Positions 12,210 through 22,771 of a stretch of 64,000 bases of DNA are shown here, in pieces. Made by a program: the position numbers and the translations under genes. The stretch is from contig NC_057320.1 in the NCBI RefSeq assembly GCF_000687475.1, forward strand, positions 3,968,001-4,032,000, written 5' to 3'. Below the pieces are notes generated by a model. The model saw only the letters and a program-made list of their open reading frames with translations. It had not been told where the DNA came from and did no database searches. Positions within the stretch are counted from its first letter, which is position 1. Each line of letters starts with the position of its first letter. The stretch comes from Ustilaginoidea virens. Its lineage: Eukaryota; Ascomycota; Sordariomycetes; Hypocreales; Clavicipitaceae.

Positions 12210-14187
12210 TTACACAGCATGGGTGGTCCCTACATTGGCCGCGTCGCCGCCACACCCCTCCCCGCTCGATGAGTGTGACGTTTGGCTGCAAAGCGCTGCT
12301 GCCACTAAAATGCCGGCGCCGGTGATGCCGCCGTCGTGGCAAGCGGTCAGGGCCACCCGCAGTCTTGAATCCGCTCCCAACCTCCTGCAGACCAGCCGAT
12401 CCACAAAATATTGGCAGTCCACCAGATAGTCTTGGAAGTGGACGATGCAGCCTCCTGTATAACCCACCCCCAGCTCGCGAATGTCTGCGTCGGGTGCTGG
12501 CGCTCTTCTCTCTTCCGAGGGCAGCTCTCCGCCTAGCGTCAGAAGAGCCACAATCGCCGCCGCTATTATGGCCGCCGCTCGCACCTCGATTGCCTTGGCG
12601 ATGCGATACAAAGCTTCGGCGTGATGCTCGGTCCACCTGAACGCGGGACACGACGCGTCCGGAAACTCCTTCTTCAGCTTCGACAAGAGAGCGGCCGGTG
12701 CTGACGGCTTGAAGTGACTTAGGAATGTCGTTGTCATGCTGTCTTGCTTGAAGAGTCTTGCCGGCAGTGCTGCTCGCGGTAGCTTGAGCGCGCGAGCCAG
12801 GTAGTCGACGAGCATGATGCGTCCCAGCTCCCCAAGGTACCGACCAGCCGTCATGTACTCTAGGGGCTGGAAGCCGGGCTTTTCGTTTTGCTCGCTCAAT
12901 TCTTCGTCCCACGAGTTGATCAAGCCCAGTTCCCTCATCGGTGCTGCCGTCCCCTTTATGCTCCATTCCGTATTCACCGCGATCTTGGCGTCGTCGACAC
13001 TCTCGCCAGGCAAAACATGGACGTTCCGTGGTCGCTTGCTTGGGTGAAGCAGGCTCAGTTTGACGGGAATGGTGGCGTTGCTGCCGGTCCCCAGGATTAA
13101 GCCCATGGCCGCGCGGCGATGATGAGCCGCCTTGCCTCCGTCGTAGTCGAAGATGAAGGAGACGAGAGTCGAGACGGAATCGTTGGCAATGGCAGCGACA
13201 CGTATAGGAGGAAGACGGGCGCCTCTCTCCCGGTCATAGGCTTTCTGGAGCTGTTCTCCCAGGTCCACGTTGGCGGGGATCGCGAAGCCTTTACCCATGG
13301 ATGTTGTTATTGCTTTTTCCAGAGACGGCTGTTCCACGGGAAAGCTGAAGGTGACCCCCAGCGACAACGACACATCATTAGCAAGGTCGAATGCTCTGCA
13401 TCCTTCCTCTACGACCTCGGCTATGCATTTTCCAATCCAAAGAAACAGGCCATCTGCGTTGTTGTTTTTCAGATGATGCGATATGGGCCACGACTTTTCG
13501 AGTCGTCGCTGCAGGCGGATCGGGCAAGACTCTGATGTGGACGGGCATTGGCGGCCGCCCACGCCATTTGGGCAGGTGCCATTCGCTCCGCCGGCATCAT
13601 CCGTCTTCTTGATGCCATTTACTGCTTCGGCATTGGGTTCAGACGCCAGAAACTCTACAAAACCAACTCGAAGGTTAGTTCCACCGCTGGTCACAAGAAG
13701 GATGCCAAGTTAGTCCGCCAGATTCTGAGTTGCCTGGGATGATTGCTCTGTCCAAGGGAACAGTTGCTCACATGTCAATAGCGAGATGTCTAGAAGGGGA
13801 AAGAAAAATGAAAAAAAATCAATCCTCTGGTTAGCCTTTCGAGCGCGTTGCGTTGTTGGGTAAATTTAGCATCTTGTCAACCCGTCTCAAGGGCCTTGGC
13901 TTCCGTCGTGGATGTCTTGACCAGGAGCAAGGGGGGTGGGGATGGATAGATAGGCCAGCCCTGTGGCAAGGCAATGAGCCAACTCACCGTCCGTGACCGA
14001 GGCTTGTGACGGGGCGCAGTATGGATTCTGATATCGGCGTGGGCAAGAACTGGTCCAGAGATTCGGCTGACAGGTGGGTGAAATTCTGGAGGAATTGCTG
14101 GGAAAGAATGTGGCACGTGTCGATGTCAATGTTGATGGGCAGTAGGAAGGCGTCTAGCAGAGCCTGCTGCTCCGGAGTCGAGGCCAT
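12210..14187 (-). CDS. Hexokinase-family protein (possibly atypical/regulatory)
   Basis: About 564 residues. Minus-strand exons are 13988-14187, a micro-exon 13772-13789 (18 nt) and 12210-13686. Introns are 13790-13987 and 13687-13771. The micro-exon restores the phosphate-1 loop, giving 'GHGRHLAID' then 'IGGTNLRVGF'. Other hexokinase landmarks follow: 'LSLGVTFSFPVEQ' (sugar binding), 'GKGF' with the glucose-contacting Lys, 'IANDSVSTLVS' with the catalytic Asp, 'GLILGTGSNA', 'NTEW', and 'LEYMTAGRYLGE' with the conserved Glu. Known catalytic residues thus appear present. However, the motifs drift from the textbook forms (for example S-V-S after ND) and there is a low-complexity insert near residues 90-115. 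The divergence suggests the HxkC/XprF-like group, which in Aspergillus has regulatory roles; that placement is inference. Confidence 0.88.
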
Positions 14188-15495
14188 TGTGACCGAGAGA
14201 AGGGCGGATGCCGTCGTGCTTGTGTCGGCTGGCTGTGCGCAGAAAAGAAGCGTCGGCTTGCTCGTAAAACTTCAAGGATAACAGTTGGGCTTCATGTTGA
14301 TGGGGAACAACGACTGTAGATATGCGCGCGCAGGAGGCCTCCCAGGAGACTGAAAGACGGATGCAACAGCCAAAGCCCCGACCCAGCTGTCATTAAGCGA
14401 AGCCGGGAAGCCGCTGAATAGCAAGCCCTTTTTGGTGGTCCAGGCACGATCTGGGATGGGTGACAAAAGGCGACCGCCGCGAGGCCGCGAGGCTGATGCG
14501 CACAGGAGCCAGCCATGTGGAGGGCCAAGGCTCGATTTACACTTGGGCGGCACCTCGCGTTCTGAGTGGTGGAAACAGGCATCGGACCGTGGAATTCGAG
14601 CGGGCAAGTACGCAGTACACGCGGCTGGGTGTGATTTTGCCGACACGTCCTGTCTCGATACGCGGCCCCGATGTAACCACGCACCCAGCACCCAGGCACA
14701 GGCACGGGCACGGGCACGTTGCGGTTGTTGCGGGCGCCCAAAGGCCAAGCTTTGCCAAGCTTTGCTTTGCTTTGCTTTGCTTTGCTTTGCTTTGCTTTGC
14801 TTTGCTTTGCTTTGCTTTGCTTTGCTTAGTATCCCGTGGCCATTGGATGCAACGTTGAACCACGCGATGCAGATGCAGGCGAGGGAACGGGGGAGCATTG
14901 GCCCAATCTTGCAGTGGCTGTTCCGATCCAACTGACCCAAGACTCCCTGTTGCTGAGCCTCTGAGGGGAACCGATGCTATGTATCGAAATACTACGTACT
15001 CCGTCCTTGCCCGACTTGGATGCCCGTCGTGGATGCCCATCTTGGATGCCCGTGTGCATGTCCCCGAGTTGAGTTCCATCTGCCTCTCCAGTCATGCATG
15101 ATTCGTCTCATCCATCTGTACACACGGCGTGAATAGACCAGCAGTGAGAAGGTACGTTTTGAGAATGTAGGATGAGGCGAAACCGTCGTGACCCCCCCCC
15201 CCCCTCCCCCCATCCCCCCATTGCCATGTCACCGGTGTGGCCCAATCGTTGCAACCCCCGCCAAGCCAGCCACCGCAGCGCTTGTCGCCACTCCCCAAGC
15301 ATCTCCTCTCCGCATCGTCAAACCGCCCTGGCCCGTACCGTCGCTTGGAGCAACCCAGCACTGAGTCCTGCAGACGAGACCCCAGCCGCCTTCCAAACAC
15401 CCAGACTTGCTCCCGACATTGTCTCCAACCGGCGAGGAGCATATCCGGCAAGGCGAGACAGAGGCACATCGCACCCCAGTCGCACAACCATCATC
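14188..15495. other. Divergent promoter region, pentanucleotide repeat, no gene
   Basis: This spacer separates the hexokinase-family gene and the GILT gene, which are transcribed away from each other. It holds the (TTTGC)13 tract at 14761-14825, direct copies of TGGATGCCCGT-like text near 15016-15050, a TACTCCG motif near 14997 and a C-rich tract at about 15190-15220. Confidence 0.6.
14761..14825. repeat. (TTTGC)13 microsatellite
   Basis: Thirteen perfect TTTGC units follow two imperfect copies. Open frames across it (KAKQSKAKQ-like on the minus strand) are repeat artefacts. Confidence 0.97.
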
Positions 15496-16504
15496 ATGGA
15501 CGAGAAGCAACGTCTCAGCCAGGGGCTTCCTCTTCTTCAGACCCAACCGCGAAGCCCTCCTCCCGTGTCGCCTTTCGGCCGCTTTCGCAGGTTTCTCATC
15601 GCTGTCCTGGCTGTTTTGCTGCTTTCCAGAGGCCTTTTCGATATTTCGACACAATACATCGCCCGCCAGGTACCAACCTCCCGTTTGGTGCCTTTGGAGG
15701 CTCACATCATTAGTAAATGTCCGGACACGAGAGTAAGCAACCGCCACCCAACCTTGACGCTCTAGCTCCCGTCACGAGACCGAAATGTGGTGCTCAAGAG
15801 CCAAAAATTGTGTAGGATGCTTTGAGGTTGCTGATCCTCCCCGTCATGCAACGGGTTCACGACAAGGTTGACTTTCAGCTCAGCTACATTGGCACGTAAG
15901 TGACGAGCTTCCGTGACCGTTATAAACCAGCTACCAACGTCTCTCTCGCCATACCAAGTCCCGCTGCCGACCAGGGCGTCGACTGCATGCATGGGCCGTC
16001 GGAATGCATGGGCAACATCATCGAACTCTGCGCCCGCAAGATGTATCCGGATCCAAAGATCAACCTCGGCTTCATCATGTGCTTGACGAAAGACTACGAG
16101 CACATTCCCGAGAGGGCTTTGATCGAGGATTGTGCCTTGGAACATGCCATCGACATCAGAGCCATCAACGAATGCGCGACAAGGGACGATGGCGCCTACG
16201 GCATGGATCTGTTGCGAACCAGCATAGAACGATCCGCGCAGGTGAGTTGGTCTCGGTTTCCCCCGCTGCCCCATGGAGTTCTGCGCGCGCAAAAGGGGTA
16301 ATGTCATTCATTGTATTTCTCCTGGGCCAGTTGAGCTGATTTTTTTCCCTTTGCAAATAGGCCAACGCGACCACAAGCTGTACTATCCGGCTCGATAACG
16401 AAGTCTATTGCGTCCGTGACGACGGCGAATGGACAGACTGTCCTCACGGTCCCGGCGTCAACGATCTCGTCGTCGCTATTGAGAAGCTTTACCACTCTAC
16501 TTGA
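15496..16504 (+). CDS. GILT-family (gamma-interferon-inducible lysosomal thiol reductase-like) protein
   Basis: 247 residues from exons 15496-15732, 15816-15895, 15959-16241 and 16361-16504. Introns are 15733-15815, 15896-15958 and 16242-16360, all GT-AG. The N-terminus has one hydrophobic helix (about residues 31-50), which would make it a type II membrane or secreted protein of the secretory/vacuolar route. The fold is recognised from 'VPLEAHIISKCPD', 'DKVDFQLSYIGT', 'DQGVDCMHGPSECMGN' (the GILT CQHG-like signature region) and several later paired cysteines. GILT proteins reduce disulfides with a CXXC-type pair. Here the first Cys (SKC) is followed by P-D-T-R-D-A, and no second Cys sits nearby, so redox activity is doubtful. 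The stop overlaps the 3' end of DcpS on the other strand by 8 bp. Confidence 0.88.
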
Positions 16505-17761
16505 GCGGCTCGTACACTTCTGTCCACAGCTCGCTCGCCTCGCCGAGAGCATAAGTCATGGCCACGGCATCCATGCCGGCCTCCTCGTCGCCGGCCATGA
16601 CTCGGAGCGTTTCGACGATGCTGTCCAACCCGATGGCTTTTCCCGTTGCCTGCGTGGCACCAGCCTCGAGTGCAACGTGAACAATGTGTATGTGGAAATG
16701 GTAATACGTTGGCTGGTAATGAACATATAGCTTCAGCTGGTCCCGTTGGATGGTCGGGTAGGACTCGACCGCAGCCGAGACAATCTTGTCCTTCATGTCA
16801 TGCAGCCAGGGCATGTGCTTCTTCTTGAGATCCCGCAGGGACCAGATGTCGCGCCGCTCCACAATGGCCAGCAGATGCAGCGCGTCCAGAGTGCTGCGGT
16901 CCCAGTTGAGGTCTGGCAAGAGGAGGAAACCCTGGTCGCCTGCCTCGCCGAGCTTGGTCCTGTACATGACGTCCTCTACCTCGGTGCGGCCCTCGATGAT
17001 GTTGAATACCCAGTCCAGTCGTCCCTCTTGGCGTTTTCTTTGCATGTACGGCCTGACTTTGTCCCTGTACATCTCCGGCGTTTCCGTGACAACCCGCACG
17101 CGCTGCTTGCTGTATTTTTTGACGTGGGACTCTGTGCACGGGTAGATCAAGTTGACTTTGAGATCGGCAAAGAAGCCGGCCTTTTCGTTCCTGGCCTGTT
17201 CTTCGTCGTCGTCGCCCGTGCGAGCCATGCTCCAGCTGTAAATGTCATTCGCCCCCAGATTCTGGAGTCGAGCGAGCGAGCGCGGAAGCCGCCCGAGGTA
17301 CGCGTCAGATGTCGGGAACGGGGCTCTCTCGACGACGAGCAGCGCGGGCTGGCCACCAATCGTGCCGTACATGGAGGCCCGTCGACCAGCCTGATCTAGC
17401 GAGCCTGTCAGCCGTCACCTGTTCCCATTTCCACTGCTTCGACGTTTTCATTTCTGCCGAATTTTTCCATTCCCCTTTTCGTGAAACGGTTCCAATACGG
17501 GGTTTTATATGGAGAGATTTTTTATGCTTTTCTTTTTAAAAAAAAAAAATAGTTCAAATCCAAAACAGGGTTTAGATTATTTTTCCATTTTAAAGAAAAG
17601 AAGAATAAAGTTTCCTTCCACCTTCAGGCTTTAACTGAAAGGCAGGGCGGAAGGGGGGGGGGGGGGTGGAAGTCAATTTTGTTTTTCAAACCTTGGTTGA
17701 GAACTCGTTCGAGTTGAAACTGGGGCACGAGAGCCTCTGCTCTGGAATTCAGATCGGTCAT
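16497..17761 (-). CDS. dcs1: Scavenger mRNA-decapping enzyme DcpS
   Basis: 322-residue HIT-family pyrophosphatase that hydrolyses the m7GpppN cap left after 3'-5' mRNA decay. Exons are 17692-17761 and 16497-17395. The 296-nt intron (17396-17691) is long for this window and AT-rich, with donor GTTTGA and acceptor CGCTAG. Exon 1 gives 'PQFQLERVLNQ', the conserved N-terminal strand of DcpS, and the join supplies Asp before 'QAGRRASMYGTI'. The catalytic histidine triad 'HFHIHIVH' is at about residues 256-263, preceded by 'YVHYQPTYY'. The N-terminal domain ends near 'FNIIEGRTE'. Length and order match fungal orthologues. The gene is convergent with the GILT gene and the two stop codons lie within 8 bp of each other. 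Confidence 0.95.
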
Positions 17762-19031
17762 CGTGGCGGGCCCGGTGCTGGGGGGAATTCAAATACAGCT
17801 CAATTCAGCATCAGCCAGTGGAAGACGCTGCTTCAATTGCGTCTGGTGCTGCGATATATCCTGCCACTACCAGCAGCATCGTGATTGCAAGTCGAGGCCT
17901 CTTTAATCTATGTATCAAGGCGTCGGCGTTTGTATGTACTCCCCAACTCAAGTGGGGGAATGTGCCAGCTGGCTGTGGCTGGTGGCAGTGGCCAGGCAGT
18001 GCAGTCCCCCATGTTTCACAGCTTCGCTCCAAAGCGTGCACCAACGGGTACGAGATACTCCGCGCTGAGTACATACATAGCCCGCTTCACAAGCGGCTAG
18101 CATGAACCAGGACGTGAACAGGCTCGCTTGCACTCGAGTCTTGATGTTGTCAATGTACTTGACTGATAGCTGCATTCTGATAATGAGGCCTGGGCAGGTT
18201 ACACACATAGGGTTGTGCTCTACTCCGTATACATCAACACTACCCAGACTCTATGGACGCCGGTTGGAAAAGTATTCATATGGTATCTAAACTACGTTGG
18301 TAAATCAGGAGTAGGTGTCTCCTCTCGGTTGACTATGTCTAAGAAAGGCCGCCATGCAGGCCATGAAATATGTGTTTTGAAGCTTCAAATGGTTGCTGCT
18401 CCAAGGTCCCTTGCGGAGTTGGCGCGAGCAGTATCGTCGTCGACCAGACTTGGCCGGGTATCGAAACCTCCTTGATTCGACTCTTCCAGCCAACATTATG
18501 TTTCTCCCCTCCCACTCAAGGACTCGATGCAAGGCATCGTGTTCTGTTGCACCTCCAGCAAGAATGGTCGGCTGAGCCAACAGGGTATAATATAGGTATG
18601 GAAGAAGAAAGAATTACGATTAGTCGCACCTCATTCAACTCGTCAAATCGGCTCGTGTGCGTTGCAAAACGGCCCGCTATTAGATTTGGATATCCAGCTC
18701 GAACTGTTGTGGCTGCTGGGCAAGTCATAACGCTCCGCTCTTCTTGTCGTCTTGTAAAGCTGTGTTGATGTTTCGTTTCGAAGGATTGCATGTACCGTTG
18801 TCCGGTGCCGCCATGCAACATGCGGCCGAGATGGGGGCTGACAGTGACAGCCGGCGCTGACGGCAAACTGGTGTGGTTTTGTATATACCAAAAAAATAAA
18901 AAAAAAAAAAAGGAAAAAGGAAAATGAGATTAGGGAGGGTCCAAGGGGGTAAAGGAGGGACTGCTGCATTCGCGTTCATGTTCCAAAATTGCCTTGTGGC
19001 CTCATCTAGTCCGTCGGGGCTGTGACACGCT
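17762..19031. other. Intergenic, no gene seen
   Basis: Upstream flank of DcpS and 3' flank of the Fus1-like gene. TACTCCGTA is at 18221-18229 and an A run at 18896-18911. No supportable open frame. Confidence 0.55.
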
Positions 19032-20998
19032 TCATGAACCGTTAGAACGGCCAATAGGTCCAGGGCTAGAGGTCGACTCCGTTGAACCTTCACCCTCTAT
19101 GGTTTTCCTCCAGTGCTCCGGCAGGCAAACGCAGACTAGAGGGAAAGCCTTCATCTCTCCTTGTGCCTCTGGAGATTCTTGGCGAATGCCAGAAGTGTTT
19201 GAAACGCCGCTGTCTCTTTGAGCTCGCCGTCGCACTTCCCATTCCTCTGCTCGCTCATCCAGCATGACGCCCGTGGCCCAGCCATCGTCCCAGATTCCGA
19301 CAACCTTGATCATGTCGCCCCGTTCGAGAGCAAACTCGTCCGCAGCGCGAGGCTGGTATCCCCAGAGAACAGCTACTTTATCCGACGGGTGGATGTCGTC
19401 TTGGGAATAATAGTCTTTGAAAAAAGGCAGTTGCTCTGATTGCTGGCTGGCCATTCCCAGCGGGGAAGACTGGCCGCCGCTGAAGGGAGATTGCGGTGCG
19501 TCGCTTGCGAGCATGGAACCGCTTGACAACGAACCGTGTCTTCTAGAGGTTGGTGGGCGATGCAAGACGGCTCCACGCTCGGGGCTGTCAATGTACTCAT
19601 CGGAGGAAGACTGAGTATCGGTTCCTTTGCTGCGGCCGCCCGCGAAGGCCGTTGCTCCATTGCTCCTGCTCGGTTGGGGAGGCGAGCCACCGGAATGGCC
19701 CTCCAATGCCGCCATTCTCGCTACACGACCTCCAGGTAGAACTTCATACCCTTCTGGAGCCATCTGTTTGCTTTGTATCATCGAGGGGCCTCTCCGAGCA
19801 GGTGACGGTTGGTTAAAGATGCTACCTTGCTGACTTCCACGACGGCTGCTGATTTTGCGTCCGCAAAAGAACAAAAGGAGAGCAAGAAGCGCAATTGCGG
19901 CGATGCAGCCAACAACAATCCCCGCAACAGCACCACCGCTGAGCTGCTTTCCAACACCACGATCGGCCTGGGGATTGGGAGGAGTTGTCGTCACCGGAGA
20001 GGTTGAGGTTGAGGTTGGGATCGAGGTCGAGGTCGAGGTCGCAGTCGGAGCGGTGAAGGTCATGGTTGCGGTCACGCTGGGGAGCTTGACGCCATCGCAG
20101 CGCTTATCTACATTTGCACTGTAGCAGCAGGTATCGGTTGAATTGATTCCCCCAGCGGCGCAGTAAGAGCAGAGACCGATGGTGCTGTTGCCGAAACCGC
20201 AGTTTCCGGGCTCGTTGGTGTACCCGGCGATACAGTTGGCGGTGAGCGCGTCTTCGGGGAGAGAGCAGGTGGCAAAGTCGGCTCGAATCAGTTTACTTAG
20301 ATCGGGGCCCGGATTTGAGCACAAGTCCTTGTCCGCGGTGATGTAAGCTTCGCTCTGAGCAAATTCGGCACAAGTATCGGCACACAACGGCCGGGTGGCA
20401 TTGCCGGTGAGTGAGCAGGCACCGATGGACTTTTGAACAAGAGTATTGCACAATATAGTGGTGGTGTATCGGGCGTAAAGGTTGCTGGGGTCTGTGAAGT
20501 TGATGTTGCCGCAACCTAGCAAGCTTTGATATCTGATGCGTTGGGTGTCAGCAGCCTGTCTGACAGGGTAAAGGGAGAGAGAGCGAGGTGGGAAGCTCTT
20601 ACTTGTCTTTCACATAAGTTGTTTTTACATAAGTAGACAGTTGATAATCAAATGCAGCAGTGTCTGACACGAATTGCAGAAAGGGACTGGTTTTTGACGT
20701 CCAGTTTCATCAGTCGGATGGCGATTGAGACGAAGGGATGCAGGCGGACTCACTAGGACACTACCATGCCAGAGTTGGTAGAAACGGAAGCTGAATCAAA
20801 GGCAGGACATGATTTTGAACCTCGCAACGATATGCATCCACCATTATTTTGTGCCAGGGCCGAACGAGGCAGAAATGCGGCAAGGGCGAGAGCAACAATG
20901 CCTCTGGATGAAAGGCTGCCTGGCAATCTCGGTAGGACGTCCTTGACAGGACAATTGTCCAACCTTGGCGGAAACGTGCAGCTATCAGAGACGGCCAT
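19032..20998 (-). CDS. Fus1-like single-pass membrane protein with C-terminal SH3 domain
   Basis: 609 residues. Minus-strand exons are 20754-20998, 20603-20686 and 19032-20532; introns are 20687-20753 and 20533-20602. The start at 20998 is the first ATG in frame; a hydrophobic signal stretch 'IVALALAAFL' ends near ALAQ. The ectodomain is Cys-rich with N-glycosylation sites (NFT, NAT, NST) and ends in a Ser/Thr-rich stalk. One membrane helix lies at about residues 307-330 ('GAVAGIVVGCIAAIALLALL'). The cytosolic tail is Ser/Pro-rich and then has an SH3 domain from about residue 494 (ALYDY-like 'AVLWGYQPRAADEFALERGD', 'GWATG', 'FPLVCV') with a roughly 35-residue loop insert. The architecture matches yeast Fus1 and related fungal proteins involved in cell fusion or polarity. 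The exact role here is inferred from architecture. Confidence 0.82.
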
Positions 20999-21900
20999 GG
21001 TCGCCTTCGCCTTGGATTCGCCAATTATACAGATTAGGCAAGTCAATGGAATGCGACACTGGGGCGGAACATATGCCTTTGGCGCTCATCGACAAGCCAT
21101 ACGGCGAAAAATAGGCGATGAATTACTGAATAAGCGGGAACAGTGGTAAAAAACTTTTTGGCATGAACTATTTTGTTTTGTTTTTCGATGGGAAACCCTA
21201 ACCAAAAAGAACAAAGAGTTGAGCCGAGAGAGGCCGATTCGAAGTGAAGGTCGAATTTAGTTTTAGTATCTGCCTCTGGTCAAATGCAAGTAAAAGTCGC
21301 GTAAGTCAGAAAATCGGAAATCGGGATCGAAACTCAAGACAAGGAATAAGGGATCAAGCGCATCAGAGCAGGCGGTATTATGACAAGGAGAAGGGGGGAG
21401 GGGGGAGGGGGAATGGTTCCGTTGGAGATTAGGTACAAGGAAAGGACGATCAACGTCCTGGCGGTCGTAGGTGCGATGAACCAAGCAGGACTGGCGAAAA
21501 GCTGTCAACAGGAAAGAACGTGATGGAGAAAGCAATGGCTTCTCTGAAGGAGTCAAGCGGTAAGCGCTGGCGCAGGGCGTCTCAACGAACTGGGCCTGGG
21601 GCCCTTTTGAAGGTGAGCCACTGGTGACTGGTCGCAAACACAGAGGCGCCAGGGGCACAGGCGGAAATGGGGGGGAGAAAAGGCTGCCAGACAAGGGCCT
21701 CGAGCGAGCGGCGATCTGAAGAGGGAAAAAAAAAAAAAAAAAAAAGGCAGCGAGCCGATGGACCAGCAGCCGAGAGGTAGGTAGGGAGGGACTGGTAGGC
21801 GAGGCGGAAGGGGGAAGGGGGCAGGAAAAGAAGAAGCAAACGAAGCAGAAGGAAGAAAGGTGAAGAAGGCCGTGAGGGTGTTTGTATGGGCGGCTGGAGG

Positions 21901-21984
21901 CCATCAGCTGGAGACCATCAGCTGGAGACCATCAGCTGGAGACCATCAGCTGGAGACCATCAGCTAGAGACCATTGGCTGGAGA
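21901..21984. repeat. 14-bp minisatellite CCATCAGCTGGAGA, 6 units
   Basis: Four perfect 14-mers are followed by two variants (CAGCTAGAGA and CCATTGGCTGGAGA). Each unit contains CAGCTG, a palindromic E-box core. Confidence 0.95.
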
Positions 21985-22272
21985 CCCGTCTCTGCACTCT
22001 GCAGTTGCGCTGTCAGGAACATCTGCAGCCCGGCAAGCTATCAACCATGATTCCCCATCAGCATGGGGTCAGGACGCAGCTTGAGCTGTTTTGATTTTGG
22101 TTGATTCAATGTTTGTTTCAGGAACCAGCCCGGCAGGTAGCAGCTACACCGCGGCGCAGGGCAGGTGGTACTCCGCACCTGCGTACATGGCCGCTTGCCG
22201 TTTGGGCAGCCGTTGCCGCCGTTGACGGGCCGGCCCCAGGCTGCTGGGGCTGCTGGGGCTACAACAATCAAT

Positions 22273-22302
22273 GACCAGACCAGACCAGACCAGACCAGAC
22301 CA
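22273..22302. repeat. (GACCA)6 microsatellite
   Basis: Six perfect five-base units. Confidence 0.95.
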
Positions 22303-22383
22303 GATTGACTGGAGCCATTGAAGCAAGTCGGCACGCCGATAGGTCAAAGGTCAAAGGTCCAGTGTCCCGTGCCCTCCACAACG

Positions 22384-22446
22384 CCCACAACGCCCACAAA
22401 GCCCACAAAGCCCACAAAGCCCACAAAGCCCACAAAGCCCACAACG
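22384..22446. repeat. 9-bp repeat CCCACAA(A/C)G, 7 units
   Basis: Seven nine-base units occur. Because the unit is a multiple of three, the minus strand stays open as an ALW repeat, which explains the open frame seen there. Confidence 0.95.
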
Positions 22447-22744
22447 CGAAACGAGTGGCGTCGGTCCCATAAATTAATCCAAAGTCGCTCGCTTTCTGGT
22501 AAGCTTCAAAAAGTTCGCGGCGCAGGAGCTGCAGTCCTGGGTCCGACAGACAGACTGCAGGACTAATTTCATTTAGGACACGTCCGGCCGCCCCTTGCTG
22601 GCATGGCGGGATGGATCCATTGAGGCAGGCCACGCGGCACAGCACGGACGGTACTACGGAGTACAGCAGAGATATTTATACCCATCCGCCTGGAACCATG
22701 AATCACACACAAATGGGCCAAGGGGCTGGGAAACAATCAATAAA

Positions 22745-22771
22745 CCGTCTAGTCCGTCTAGTCCGTCTAGT
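22745..22771. repeat. 9-bp repeat CCGTCTAGT, 3 units
   Basis: Three perfect copies in non-coding DNA. Confidence 0.9.

Noticed and set aside
11746..12966. 406-codon open frame overlapping the hexokinase-family gene in another frame
   Set aside because: Arg/Ser/Gly-rich shadow; the hexokinase frame carries all conserved motifs.
13877..13975. Extra hexokinase exon reading 'GLAYLSIPTP'
   Set aside because: It looks attractive but is out of phase with exon 1 and contains a stop before a usable donor; the 18-nt micro-exon gives perfect continuity instead.
14537..15079. 180-codon minus-strand open frame with an SKAKQ repeat
   Set aside because: Produced by the (TTTGC)13 microsatellite; no conserved sequence outside it.
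22268..22645. Minus-strand frame encoding an ALW repeat
   Set aside because: Result of a 9-bp repeat whose length is a multiple of three; no start context or family support.
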